64,000 nt of DNA from Atherix ibis (taxonomy: Eukaryota; Arthropoda; Insecta; Diptera; Athericidae). A program made the translations under genes and the position numbers. The notes beneath the pieces are model-generated. The model was not told the DNA's origin. It saw only the letters and a program-made list of their open reading frames with translations, and made no database searches. Shown in pieces: positions 46,733 through 57,335 of the stretch (position 1 is its first letter; each line of letters opens with the position of its first letter). Location of the stretch: NCBI GenBank assembly GCA_958298945.1, contig OY282605.1, positions 40,526,811 through 40,590,810 on the forward strand, written 5' to 3'.

Positions 46733-47577
46733 GTTGTCCCAAACTTCACGCAAGAAGTAATTGTTTCTTGGGCTGTATGGCGTGTGGCATCGTCTTGTAG
46801 AAACCACATGTCATCCAAATGCGTATCTTGCAATTTAGGCACAATAAACTGGATTCTCATGTCGCAATAGCGAGTACCATTAACTGTTATTTCCTGACCA
46901 GCTTCATTTTCGAAGAAAAATGGTCCGATGATGCCTCCAGCCCAAAATCCGCTACAAAAACAAACACATTGTGGATGCATTTGTTTCTCAACCCCAAATG
47001 CGAGAATTTCGTCTAGAGCCTCATCTATGAAGATGCTTTTGTTCGAAAAATCAGCACCACTTGTTGTTCCATAATCGATTTAATGAACTCCATTCGCTAT
47101 GCGTGGTCAGTAGGCTTCAGTTCTTGTATCAATTGAAATTTGCAAACAGGAAGATGCAAATATTTCGTTAAAATACTCTGTAGAGAGCTTCTCGAAATGC
47201 CCAATTCATGACCACCGGTGCCGAATTGATGTGATGTGCTTGAACTCTTAGCAACACTCTCACGAACTGCTTCAATGTTTTGTGTTGAAGGACTTGATCC
47301 AGTCTCCCTAAATTTTTTAATTAATCTCTTCACAGTTGATAAACTTAAATCACTATTCCAACCATTTTTTGTACGAAAATTGCTAACTGTAGCTGCCAAA
47401 CCTTTATTATTTTAAAAATATTGCTCAACATTGGAAACGTGTTGTTCTTTCGTGTAGCGCTCCATTTTTAATAATCTTAAACTGTCACCTGTTAAGCTGT
47501 CTTATTTTTCGTTGGTAACACTTTACCTAAGAAATGGCGCCAAATTCAAAGCTTACGTGATGTTTGGGACATCCTAT
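46733..47577 (-). mobile_element. DD41D transposon with internal deletion
   Basis: Ends GGTTGTCCCAAACTTCACG (left) and its near complement CGTGATGTTTGGGACATCC (right). About 845 bp. The - strand start MERYTKEQHVSNVEQYF is at 47465, followed by a stop, then LAATVSNFRTKNGWNSDLSL, VKRLIKKFRETGS, ELGISRSSLQSILTKYLHL. A later frame has FWAGGIIGPFFFENEAG and MWFLQDDATRHTA, after which the rest of the catalytic domain is deleted up to the end repeat. Confidence 0.85.
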
Positions 47578-47649
47578 TTATCGCAAGAAAAAAGTCTCCA
47601 AATCATATGAAAATCTCCAGTCGTAAAAATATAGAAATAAAATTGGAAA

Positions 47650-49460
47650 ATTCTGTTAATTTTGAATAATTCAGCACAAATTAATCCCCCACCAACATGC
47701 ATATAGGCACGCATTACCTCCTCTTCCACCTTCAGTACACCCAGCATGACTGTTACAGGAATGGTCTGCATGGCCTCCTTCTCTCTGTAGATTTGTAGAA
47801 GGCTTTCGACAGGATTTGCCATCACAGAGTGCTTGTCCAGCTGGTAGAGTGAAGCATCGATACCCAAACTATCCATTTACTCGAGTCCATATCTAGTTGG
47901 CAGGACTTTTACGGTTAGATGCGAATGGGTACTACTCCATATATCGCAACATGAAGAATGGTATTCCACAGGGAACTCCTCTTTCCACTATTATATGTCT
48001 GCATTATCTATCCTCCTCTTTAGACAATATTCCTCTTCATATACGCAGACAATATCTGAAAAAACCACAGTGAATGCCGTTCAAAACTTTGAGTTAGATC
48101 CTGGTGGCATAAAAATGCTGCCATTATAGATTTCGACAAAGTGCCCAGTCTAAATGTGTCGCAGAAAAGATTGCGGTACCATTGCGGTACCGCTTGGTGG
48201 AAATAAACACCGTCCCTTAGCGGATACCATTAGCGTTCTAGGTGTCTCGATTAACCGCGGATGCAAATGGAACACTCAATCTAAAAATATTGTTAATAAG
48301 GTTCTATGATCCACCAGTTGGTTAGGGTTCTTGTCGGCAGAAAAAGTTAGGTCAGATAGGATGAAGCAATACGAGCGACTAACATGACTAGCTATGTTTC
48401 TACAACACGGTCAACTGTTATATAAAATTAGCCAGTGGAGCTCACAAGTAGCTTCTCTGCAAGTTGAAACTGGCCAAAACCCTTTTATTACAGTTTTTTT
48501 TTCAAAGTTAGGTACCAATTCATCTATAAAAACCTCTGCTACTTTGAATATTTATTTCACTCCTTAATTAAAAATATATTGAACCCAATAATCCTGACCC
48601 CTCCCACTAATCCTGACCGAAATGGAAAGCAATTCCAACATCCCACTTCACAGCATCCCAATTGCCCATGCAGATCCCAGGCGTGGATGCCTTGTATGGT
48701 AGTGGTATTGAGAATTTCGGTTCTCATATCCCGATAGAAATGGAAGGCAACCAACTCAATATGCTTCCTTGCATTGTTTAAGCATGAGCTGAATGGATTA
48801 TTTAATACCGCAATTTATTATACTGATGCGGCAACGAATGATCATTTAACATTTTTTATGACTATTCAATAAGCGGCCAGTTGCTTTGAGAAGGTACACT
48901 ACGTTATTTTTCCATACAGGGTAGCAGCTTATTTTGTAGAACTCTGAACAGTATCATCAGCACTAAAACTTGCTGTAAACAATAAACATTAAAATGGCCT
49001 CGAAGTGATTATTTTTAGCGATAGCCTCGCTGCTTTAAATGCTTTTCGTGGTTTCAGAATGGACCCGGTACTAAATGAAATCAAACATCGTGTAGGCATT
49101 CCTGGCATCGAATACGCTGATCGGATTGCAAAAGAGGTTTTCTTCCCCCCAATTCCCACAGCACTATTCACGGCTTTCATTAATTTACTCACCTCGTAGC
49201 AATTAACACCATCAACCATATCCTCGAAAACCAATCAGAAATTCTGGGGGAAAAAATTGTTCAGTATTCGAATTGGTCATACCGCCATCACCAACGACTT
49301 CCTACTCGGCAAACGTGAACATCCTATCTGCCAATCCTGTGGCGTTCATCTAACTATACCACACATACTGGCGGATTGTCATACAACAAAGAGCTTCTTT
49401 TCGAGTTTCCTCAATAACTGAACTACTAGATCCCAGCTACACCCTTCCCTAGTTCATACT
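47650..49460 (+). mobile_element. Non-LTR retrotransposon remnant (RT, RNase H, zinc-knuckle tail)
   Basis: KAFDRICHHRVLVQLVE near 47800, NGIPQGTPLS near 47957, LGVSINRGCKWNTQSKN near 48240, then RNase H pieces YYTDAATNDH (48817) and IIFSDSLAALNAFRGF (49007-49055), GIPGIEYADRIAKE, and the tail SIRIGHTAITNDFLLGK, CQSCGVHLTIPHILADC (49264-49382). The module order is that of I/Jockey-group elements carrying RNase H. Frames are broken throughout. The - strand frame 47574-47876 is a shadow. Confidence 0.8.
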
Positions 49461-49779
49461 TATCTACTCCATAAAATATAATTATTACTTTTCCTCTATC
49501 CAAATTAAAAGAAAGAAAAAAAAACGTTCTCTAACTTAGTCTATTTGAACACTAAAACCGTCACACCTGAGACGCCAAATGAAGACACCGCTGCAAAAAG
49601 GAAGCAGCTTCCCAGTGGATATAAATTATATATATCCACTGGCTGCTCTATCAATCAGTGGAAAAACGAGGCAGCTGCCTTAATTCACTGCGGAAATATA
49701 AAGGATATGTAGATGGCCCCTTATTGAATCACATGCAAAAGCGAGGCAGCTCCGGAGCTGCTCCAAAGTGATTCTGAAG
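49461..49779. other. Spacer with small palindrome
   Basis: A short palindrome (CAGTGGATATA...TATATCCACTG, 49613-49641) and a 29-bp tandem duplication at its right edge (TCCAAAGTGATTCTGAAGAT and again TCCAAAGTGATTCCGAAGAT near 49759-49817). Confidence 0.6.
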
Positions 49780-50956
49780 ATGACCATAGGTCCAAAGTGA
49801 TTCCGAAGATGACCATGGGGACCAAGACCAAACAATTGCGAAGAAAAAAGTTGGCAAGAAACGAGTAAGAGATGAAAGCAAGTGGGAGAGAAATATTGCG
49901 AAGAGATGGAAAGCTGAAGGAAAATCGTATAACGGCATTAAAAATAAAGAAAAATGTGTAAAAAGTGAAAAGAAAACCGGCCAAGACTGCAACTGTAAAT
50001 TAAAATGTTGCCAAAAAATAACTGACATTGCCAAACAAAATATCTTCACATTATTTAATAAAATTGGTAACAAAGAGAAACAGGACATATTTTTAGGCGG
50101 ACAAATAGTTGTAAAAAAGGTAGCCAGAAATAGACCTAAATCGGGTGATGGGCCAAAACGTTCTTGTCCTTGTGAATACACCATAAAAATCGGCAGTACT
50201 TTACACAGCGTTTGTAGAAATGCTTTTTGTTCATTGTATGGTGTTAGTAAGAAAAGAGTACAACTTATTATTAACCACTTGAAAGCTAAAATTCCGGCAC
50301 CCAAAGACATGCGTGGGAAACACAATAATCGTCCTAATATGATACGTGAGGATATAATCCATCAAATTGATACTCATATACAATCTTCTCCAAAAAGATC
50401 ATCGCACTATAGTCGCACAAAAAATGAAAACAAGTTTTATTTGTCACCTGTATTAAATATGCAAAAAATGCATAAGCTTTATTTGTAAAAATTCCGAACC
50501 CGATGATATGAGTTTTATATTGCAAAAGTATCTTTTCCGCTGATATGAGTTTTGCGATAGACTGGAAAAACTCATATCAGCGGAAAAGAACGAGGACGTA
50601 AAAAACGAACTTGTAACTGAAAAAAAGGGGACGAGAAAAACTCAAAATATTTCTATACAAAAATGAAAGAAGACACCGCAGAAATTTCAGAGAACAAGGA
50701 TGAGATGGAGCTGTTAGCTTTCGATTTCCAACAAAATATGCCTCTTCCACATGTAATTACGTGTATGTGTAGTGGTGACGTTTTCTTTAAACGGCAACTT
50801 TGGGAATATAACTTTTGCATTTTTGCAGCTAGTTCTAGGAAATCGTACTTTTTTATGTACGATGAAACTATAGTCAAGAAAGGAGCTCATGATGTAGTAA
50901 GCTTTTTACACTATTTTCTTGAGAACTTTTTAGCACCAACAGTCAGAAAAATATAA
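49780..50956 (+). pseudogene. Broken gene of an unnamed repetitive arthropod protein family
   Basis: I cannot name this family, though its motifs resemble repetitive predicted proteins in insect genomes. One frame is open to 50488: an acidic start (SDSEDDHGDQDQ), a basic block (KWERNIAKRWKAEGKSYNGI), a Cys pattern (DCNCKLKC), VCRNAFCSLYGVSKKRVQLI, MRGKHNNRPN, SHYSRTKNENKFYLSPVLNM and KMHKLYL. After a 170-bp disturbed stretch holding the hairpin 50532-50588, 50660-50956 encodes LLAFDFQQNMPLPHVITC, FFKRQLWEYNFCIF and KKGAHDVVSFLHYFLE, ending just before a mariner. An acidic residue in AFDFQ could be catalytic. A 29-bp duplication (49759-49817) also shifts the frame at the start. Confidence 0.6.
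50532..50588. repeat. Perfect inverted repeat, 22-bp arms
   Basis: Arms 50532-50553 and 50567-50588 (CTTTTCCGCTGATATGAGTT...) are exact complements around 13 nt; TGATATGAGTTTT occurs a third time at about 50504. It lies inside the broken gene. Confidence 0.93.
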
Positions 50957-52218
50957 GGTGTAGTAAAAAGTAATCCATTATTTTGCCAATAGATGGCTTT
51001 AGGAGTCTGTACCTCCCGTTTTAAAAGCGTTAGAAAGATAAAATTTCATACTAAAAAAGCTTTTCATACAGTTTTGTGATTACTTGACTCAGTATTTTTT
51101 TAGCACGCGTCAAAGATGGACACCAACAAAGAGAAAATACGCCATATTTTACAGTTTTTCTTCGATAAAGGCGAAAACGCAAGCCAGGCAGCTGAAAATG
51201 TGAATAGTATTTATGATCCTGATACTGTAATAGCCAATCACGCGCAATTTTTGTTTCGTCGATTCCGTTCCGGTAATTTTGATGTCAAAGATGCACCACG
51301 CTCTGGAAGGCCAATTGTCGAAAATGTCGATAAAATAATGGAAATCGTCGAGTCCGACCGTCACGTAAGCACTGTTTCGATTGCCCAGGAGCTAAACATT
51401 GCACAAAAAACCGATTGGAACCACTTAAATAAGGCTGGATACAAAAAGAAGCTCGATGTATGGGTGCCACACCAATTATCGCAAAAAAACCTCATGGACC
51501 GAATTTCCATCTGCGAATCGCTACTGAATCGCAATAATATCGATCCATTTCTGAAGCGGATGGTTACTGGTGATGAAAAGTGGGTCACTTACGACAATGT
51601 CAAGCGACAACGGTCGTGGTCAAAACGCGGTCACCCGGCGTAAACGGTGGTCAAGCCAGGATTGACAGCCAGGAAGGTTTTGCTGTGTGTTTGGTGGGAC
51701 TGGCAGGGAATCATCTACTATGAGCTGCTCCCCTACGGCCGAACTCTTAATTCGGACCTATACTGTCAACAATTGGAGCGTCTGAAAGAAGCAATCGCCC
51801 AGAAGCGGCCAGCTTTGGCCAATAGGAGAGGAATTGTGTTCCATCAGGACAACGCCAGGCCGCATACATCGATAGTGACTCGCCAGAAGTTCCGGGACCT
51901 TGGTTGGGATGTTCTTATGCATCCACCTTATAGTCCGGACTTGGCAGCAAGTAATTACCACCTCTTCCTGTGTATGACGAATGATTTTGCAGGTGAAAAA
52001 TTCGCCTCAAGAGAAAATTGTGAAAATCGACTGTCCCAGTTTTTTACCAATAGGGACGAGGGTTTCTATGAGAGAGGCATTATGAAATTACCTCCAAAAT
52101 GGCAACAAGTTATCGAACAAAACGGTGCATATTTGACCTAAATCATATCATTCTATCTATGCTAAATAAAACCTTTAATTTAATGCAAAAATAATGGATT
52201 TCTTTTTACTACAACTTA
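50954..52218 (+). mobile_element. DD34D mariner, full length
   Basis: Ends TAAGGTGTAGTAAAAAGTAA and the complementary ...CTTTTTACTACAACTTA, with TA at 50952-50953 and 52219-52220. Inserted between the broken gene and a Jockey fragment. Same family as 33691-34948. Confidence 0.95.
51116..52141 (+). pseudogene. Mariner transposase, single frame with one stop and a lost Asp
   Basis: A single 341-codon frame runs from MDTNKEKIRHILQFFFDKGE to VIEQNGAYLT, interrupted only by TAA at 51641 (the other copy reads CAA, a C-to-T change). Helix-turn-helix parts (STVSIAQELNIAQKTDWNHL), WVPHQL, VTGDEKWVTY and VFHQDNARPHTS are kept. The third catalytic Asp is lost: LAASNYHLF replaces LAPSDYHLF, so it would be inactive even without the stop. 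Confidence 0.93.
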
Positions 52219-52220
52219 TA

Positions 52221-53035
52221 TAAAATGGGACCGAGGATACTACCTTGTGGGACTCCGGCGAGAATAGGATATATTTCCGAGGATTCTGAGTTAATTGCAA
52301 CTTGGAACTATCGTTGGGAGAGATATGAATTTATGATAAGGTAGTATGTTGAAGGAAGAGAGCTCTTGAGTTTCCAAAGGAGTCCAGGATGCCACACACG
52401 ATCAAAAACTAGGGAGATATCTAGAAATACTCCTGGGCAATACTCTTTCCTCTCAAGAGAGGATGCAATATGATCAACAATGCGATGGCATTACTGGTCG
52501 GTGGAGTGTTCAGATCGGAGGCCAAATTGGTGATCAAGAATAATTTTTTCATTAACTAGAACTGGGTAGAGTCGTTTTACTAGGACTTTTTCGAATATCT
52601 TACCAAGAATTGGTAAGAGGCTGATAGGTCTATAGAAGGAATGAGAATTTATGGGTTTATTTGTTTTAGGAATCATTTTAATTACAGAATATTTCCAGAG
52701 TAAGGGGGAATAGGTTGTGGGCAGGATACTATTAAAAATATATGTAATTAAAAGCTTTTCGGGAAATTTGCTTCAGAATAGGAGGTGTTATTAGATCATA
52801 ACCAGGAGCTTTTTTATTGGGAAGGCGCAGAATTGTAGATTTAATTTCCGAGGGTTTAAAATTTTTGGGAGGAAGACTCATAGGGAGTGGGAACATTAGT
52901 TCTTCAATGATTTTGTTAGTATGTGATTTGTCTTCTATATCATCATGCGGAGCAAAAGTATTTACCAAATGTTTAGCAAATACTTGGGCTTTTTCTTTGT
53001 CTAATTTTGTCCAGTTACCGTCATTTTGTTTCAGT
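52221..53035 (-). mobile_element. Jockey-like reverse transcriptase fragment
   Basis: - strand from 53035: HPLKQNDGNWTKLDKEKAQV, FAKHLVNTFAPHDD, LRLPNKKAPGYDLITPPILK, MIPKTNKPINSHSFYRPISL, LLPILGKIFEKVLVKRLYPV, LDHQFGLRSEHST, VFDRVWHPGLLWKL and GVPQGSILGPILY at 52221. This covers the finger and palm up to the block before YADD, and is cut there by the mariner. A few frameshifts (near 52740) and a stop. Confidence 0.88.
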
Positions 53036-54539
53036 GGGTGTGGAAATTTCTTCTTTAAATTCGAGTTTGTAAATTTTCCCCTAAAATTTGAGTTTTTTTG
53101 ATTTCTTCTTTAAATTCAAGTTTTAAAAGTTTTCCTTAAAATTCTAATTTTTCAATTTTTTCTGAAAATTCGAGTTTTTAAAATGTTTCTAAAATTTGAA
53201 TTTTTGAAATTTTACTTAAAATTCGAGATTTTACAGTTTTTCTTATAATGCAAATTTTTTGATTTTTTTCTGAAAACTCGATTTTTTGAATTTTTCCTTA
53301 AAATTTGAATTTGTAAATTTTTCCTTAAAATTCAAATTTTTTATTTCTTCTAAAAATTCGAATTTGAGGCGGAAGACTCATAGGGAGTGGGAACAATAAT
53401 TTTAGTTTTCCTTAAAACGCGATTTTTTGATTTTTTTCTGAAAACTCAATTTTTTGAATTTTTCCTCAAAATTCGAATTTGTAAATTTTTTCTTAAAATT
53501 CAAATTTTTAATTTCTTCTGAAAATGCGTGTTTTTGAATTTTTCCTTAAAATTTGAGTTTTTACAGTTTTTCTTAAAATGCAAATTTTTAGCAGCGATTC
53601 GCAGATGGAAATTCGGTCCATGAGGTTTTTTTGCGATAATTGGTGTGGCACCCATACATCGAGCTTCTTTTTGTATCCAGCCTTATTTAAGTGGTTCCAA
53701 ACGGTTTTTTGTACAATGTTTAGCTCCTGGGCAATCGAAGCAGTGCTTACGTGACGGTCGGACTCGACGATTTCCATTATTTTATCGACATTTTCGACAA
53801 TTGGCCTTCCAGAGCGTGGTGCATCTTTGACATCAAAATTACCGGAACGGAATCGACGAAACCAAAATTGCGCGTGATTGGCTGTTACAGTATCAGGATC
53901 ATAAACAATATTTACCAAATGTTTAGCAAATACTTGGGCTTTTTCTTTGTCTAATTTTGTCCAGTTACCGTCATTTTGTTTCAGTGGGTGTGGAAATTTC
54001 TTCTTTAAATTCGAGTTTGTAAATTTTCCCCTAAAATTTGAGTTTTTTTGATTTCTTCTTTAAATTCAAGTTTTAAAAGTTTTCCTTAAAATTCTAATTT
54101 TTCAATTTTTTCTGAAAATTCGAGTTTTTAAAATGTTTCTAAAATTTGAATTTTTGAAATTTTACTTAAAATTCGAGATTTTACAGTTTTTCTTATAATG
54201 CAAATTTTTTGATTTTTTTCTGAAAACTCGATTTTTTGAATTTTTCCTTAAAATTTGAATTTGTAAATTTTTCCTTAAAATTCAAATTTTTTATTTCTTC
54301 TAAAAATTCGAATTTGAGGCGGAAGACTCATAGGGAGTGGGAACAATAATTTTAGTTTTCCTTAAAACGCGATTTTTTGATTTTTTTCTGAAAACTCAAT
54401 TTTTTGAATTTTTCCTCAAAATTCGAATTTGTAAATTTTTTCTTAAAATTCAAATTTTTAATTTCTTCTGAAAATGCGTGTTTTTGAATTTTTCCTTAAA
54501 ATTTGAGTTTTTACAGTTTTTCTTAAAATGCAAATTTTT
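52959..54539. repeat. 631-bp perfect direct duplication around a mariner fragment
   Basis: 52959-53589 and 53909-54539 are identical by eye over 631 bp, offset 950 bp. They contain the end of the Jockey fragment and part of the AT minisatellite. The 319 bp between them is mariner. Confidence 0.93.
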
Positions 54540-55720
54540 GAATTTTTTTCAGAAAATTCGAGTTTTTGAATTTTTATTTAAAATTCGAGCTATTAAAATG
54601 TTTCTGAAAATTTGAATTTTTCCTTAAAATTCGAGTTTTTAGTTTTCCTTAAAATTCGAATTTTTAAATATTTTCTGAAAATTCGAGTTCCTGAAATTTT
54701 ACTTAAAATTCGAGATTTTACAGTTTTCCCTAAAATGCAAATTTTTTATTTTTTTCTGAAAACTCGATTTTTTGAATTTTTTCTCAAAATTCGAATTTGT
54801 AAATATTTTCGTAAAATTCAAATTTTTAATTTCTTCTGAAAATGCGTGTTTTTGAATTTTTCCTTAAAATTCGAGTTTTTACAGTTTTCCTTAAAATGCG
54901 AATTTTTGAATTTTTTCTGAAAACTCAATTTTTTGAAATTTATTTAAAATTCGAGTTTTTGAATTTTTCCTTAAAATTCAAGTTTTTACAGTTTTCCTTA
55001 AAATGCAAATTTTTGAATTTTTTCTGAAAATTCGAGTTTTTGAATTTTTATTTAAAATTCGAGCTTTTAAAATGTTTCTGAAAATTTGAGTTTTTGAAGT
55101 TTTTCTTAAAATTCGAGTTTTACATTTTTCCCTAAAATTCGGGTTTTTATATTTTTCCTTTAAATTTAAATTTTTGAATTTTTCCTTAAAATTCAAGTTT
55201 TCAGTTTTCCTTAAAATTCGAATTTTTAAATATTTTCTGAAAATTCGAGTTCTTGAAATTTTACTTAAAATTCGAGATTTTACAGTTTTCCCTAAAGTGC
55301 GAATTTTTGATTTTTTCCTTAAAATTTGAGATTTTGAATTTTTTCTTAAAATTCGAATTTGTAAATTTTTCCTTAAAATGCAAAATTTTAATTTCTTCTG
55401 AAAATCTGAGTTTTTCAATTTTTCCTTAAAATTCGAATTTTTTAATGTTTTCTGAAAATTCGAGTTTCTGAATTTTTCCTCAAAATTCAAATTTGTAAAT
55501 TTTTTCTTAAAATTCGAGTTTTTGAATTTTTTCTTAGATTTGGAATTTTTGAATTTTTTGTTTAGGTTCGAGTTTGTCCTTTAAATTCGAATTTTTCTTT
55601 TAAATTTGAGTTTTTCTTTTAAAATCGAGTTTGTCCTTTAAATCCCTTAACCTAAAATTTGAGTTTGTCCTTTAAATTTGAGTTTTTGCTTTAAATTCCA
55701 GTTTGTCCTTCAAATTCCAG
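53040..55720. repeat. Large AT-rich degenerate minisatellite
   Basis: Repeats on the theme AAATTCGAGTTTTTGAATTT followed by TTCCTTAAAATTCG, about 28-35 bp each and variable in length. Open frames such as 54978-55490 (- strand, KTLKNSNFKEKLKNSDFQKK) are by-products. GGAAGACTCATAGGGAGTGG from the neighbouring Jockey fragment is embedded again at 53371 and 54321. Confidence 0.9.
53590..53908 (-). mobile_element. Internal mariner fragment without ends
   Basis: On the - strand it encodes VYDPDTVTANHAQFWFRRF to MDRISICESL without a break, matching the N-terminal part of the 51116 transposase. It has neither terminal repeats nor a TA duplication, so it did not arrive by normal transposition. Confidence 0.92.
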
Positions 55721-56907
55721 TTTTTGTACATAAGAAATTTTTCAAATTCAAAAGCGGGTTTTTTAAAATGTTTTTGGGCAAAAATATTAATGATTTTTTA
55801 TCTGCTCCGAAGAATTACATACAATATAATTTATTCATAAAACAAATATTTCATCTCTTATTTTAGAGATTCCAGAAAAAAAACAAATTTCGAATAATTT
55901 AATTCGTCCTTTAAAAACCTGGTATTTTCAGAAAATTTCTTCTCACCAATCCGATAATTCTTTACCAAAAATGCTGCCAACAAATTATTAAGCCAAAAAT
56001 GAAATTTAAAAAAAAAGAAAAGGAAAGTCTTGGGAATAAAACAAATTTTTAGTCTAGTTTAAACTGATTTATTGATAAGAGGATAGTTTATTTTTATTTT
56101 ATTTTTTGTGGAATCGCCATCTAACAATTAGAAGTTCGATCAGTATTTTATTATTATTTTCTATTTTTAATTTATAAAGACACAAATGCTTTGAAAAAAT
56201 GCAAACAGTTTAATTATTATATTTTTTTAAAAAAATCAGTTATTTGGTTTTTGTTTTGATTTTGCGCAATTAATAAGGATGAATGTTTTTTTTTTCTTTA
56301 AGTTATTTCGTTAATATAGTATAATTAGTTTTCCTGCTTTTATATGCATAAACCTTTCACCAGTTGAAATATTGTTAATAACCTTTATTTTATGCCCTAC
56401 AATTACATACGTGTATATAGAATTGATCGAATAAAGACCCAAGAGAGGTCAATTTACTATAAAAAAAGTTCATTTTTCTCTCCTTTTTTTTCTTTCTTTA
56501 TTAAAGATAGATTGTATTTAATTAATATAAAAAGTTTAAGAAAATGAGAAAAACTCAAAAATCAAAGAAAAAAAAACAGTTACTAATAATAATAATAATA
56601 TTAATAATAATAAACATTAATTAAACAAGAAAATTTAACTAGTTTGTTTGGTGTCCGCATGTAGGAAAAATTCTTTAATTTGTAAATCCTTTATTACTAC
56701 CAGTACCAGAGCAATTTTACTTAATATTTTTCTTTTCTTTCCTTTACACCACAAATGTTGCCTGGTCCGTTCAAGTTATTATTAAATATCCTTTTTCACT
56801 CCAGACTAAATGTTTATAATTAGTAATTCAAATTAGTTTTTTTGTTTTTTTAAATATTAATTTTTTTTTTCTTTTTTAGTGTAAATAGTTTGGTAAAGGC
56901 GTCGTGT
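55721..56907. other. FKBP12 3' flank, AT-rich
   Basis: No gene seen; TTTATT motifs (AATAAA on the - strand) near 56688 and 56496 could serve FKBP12 polyadenylation. An AATAAT microsatellite lies near 56585-56610. Confidence 0.5.
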
Positions 56908-57335
56908 CTATTCGACTTTGAGAAGTTCGACATCGAACGTGAGCGTTGCATTTGCTGGTATGACACCAGGATGACCCCGACTGCCGTACGCGTAGTCAGG
57001 TGAGCAGATTAGTTTTGCCCGTTGTCCGACAGACAATTTGGCAACTCCTTCGTCCCAGCCCCGGATCACTTCACCTTGGCCGACAACGAAGCGGAATGGT
57101 TTACCGCGGGTGCGTGACGAATCGAAAACGGTTCCGTTTTGTAAAGTGCCCGTGTAGTGTACTACCGCTGTTTGGCCATTCTTGGGGAATGTGCTTCCTA
57201 TAAAATGTTTAGCACCAAATTTTTTTTTTTGGAAAATTCATGTGAAAATCACAATTTTATTAGTAATTATAACACAACACTTAATCGAAATTGCCTACCG
57301 TCACCGGGTGAAATTGGTACAATATCTACTCCCAT
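56908..57335 (-). CDS. Fkbp12: FKBP12, peptidyl-prolyl isomerase, two exons, 108 aa
   Basis: Cytosolic FK506-binding prolyl isomerase; binds FK506/rapamycin and, in animals, modulates ryanodine receptors and TGF-beta type I receptors. Exon 1 is 57335-57299 ([12 protein letters not shown]), donor GTAGGC; exon 2 is 57197-56908 with TTATAG acceptor, ending KVE and TAG. The 108-aa length equals the family norm. Binding-pocket residues are present: Y27, F37-D38, F47, V56-I57, W60, Y83, H88 and F100 (numbered from Met). [41 protein letters not shown] are the family signatures. No lesion seen. The intron is 101 nt. Confidence 0.97.

Noticed and set aside
47574..47876. - strand frame MDSLGIDASLYQLDKHSVMA...
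   Set aside because: Opposite strand reads a reverse transcriptase motif (KAFDRICHHRVLVQLVE), so this is a shadow frame.
49729..50325. 198-codon - strand frame rich in Phe, Leu and Ser
   Set aside because: Shadow of the + strand broken gene at 49780-50488.
54978..55490. - strand frame of repeated NSNFKEKLKNSDFQKK-like peptides
   Set aside because: By-product of the AT minisatellite; no start context and length-variable repeats.
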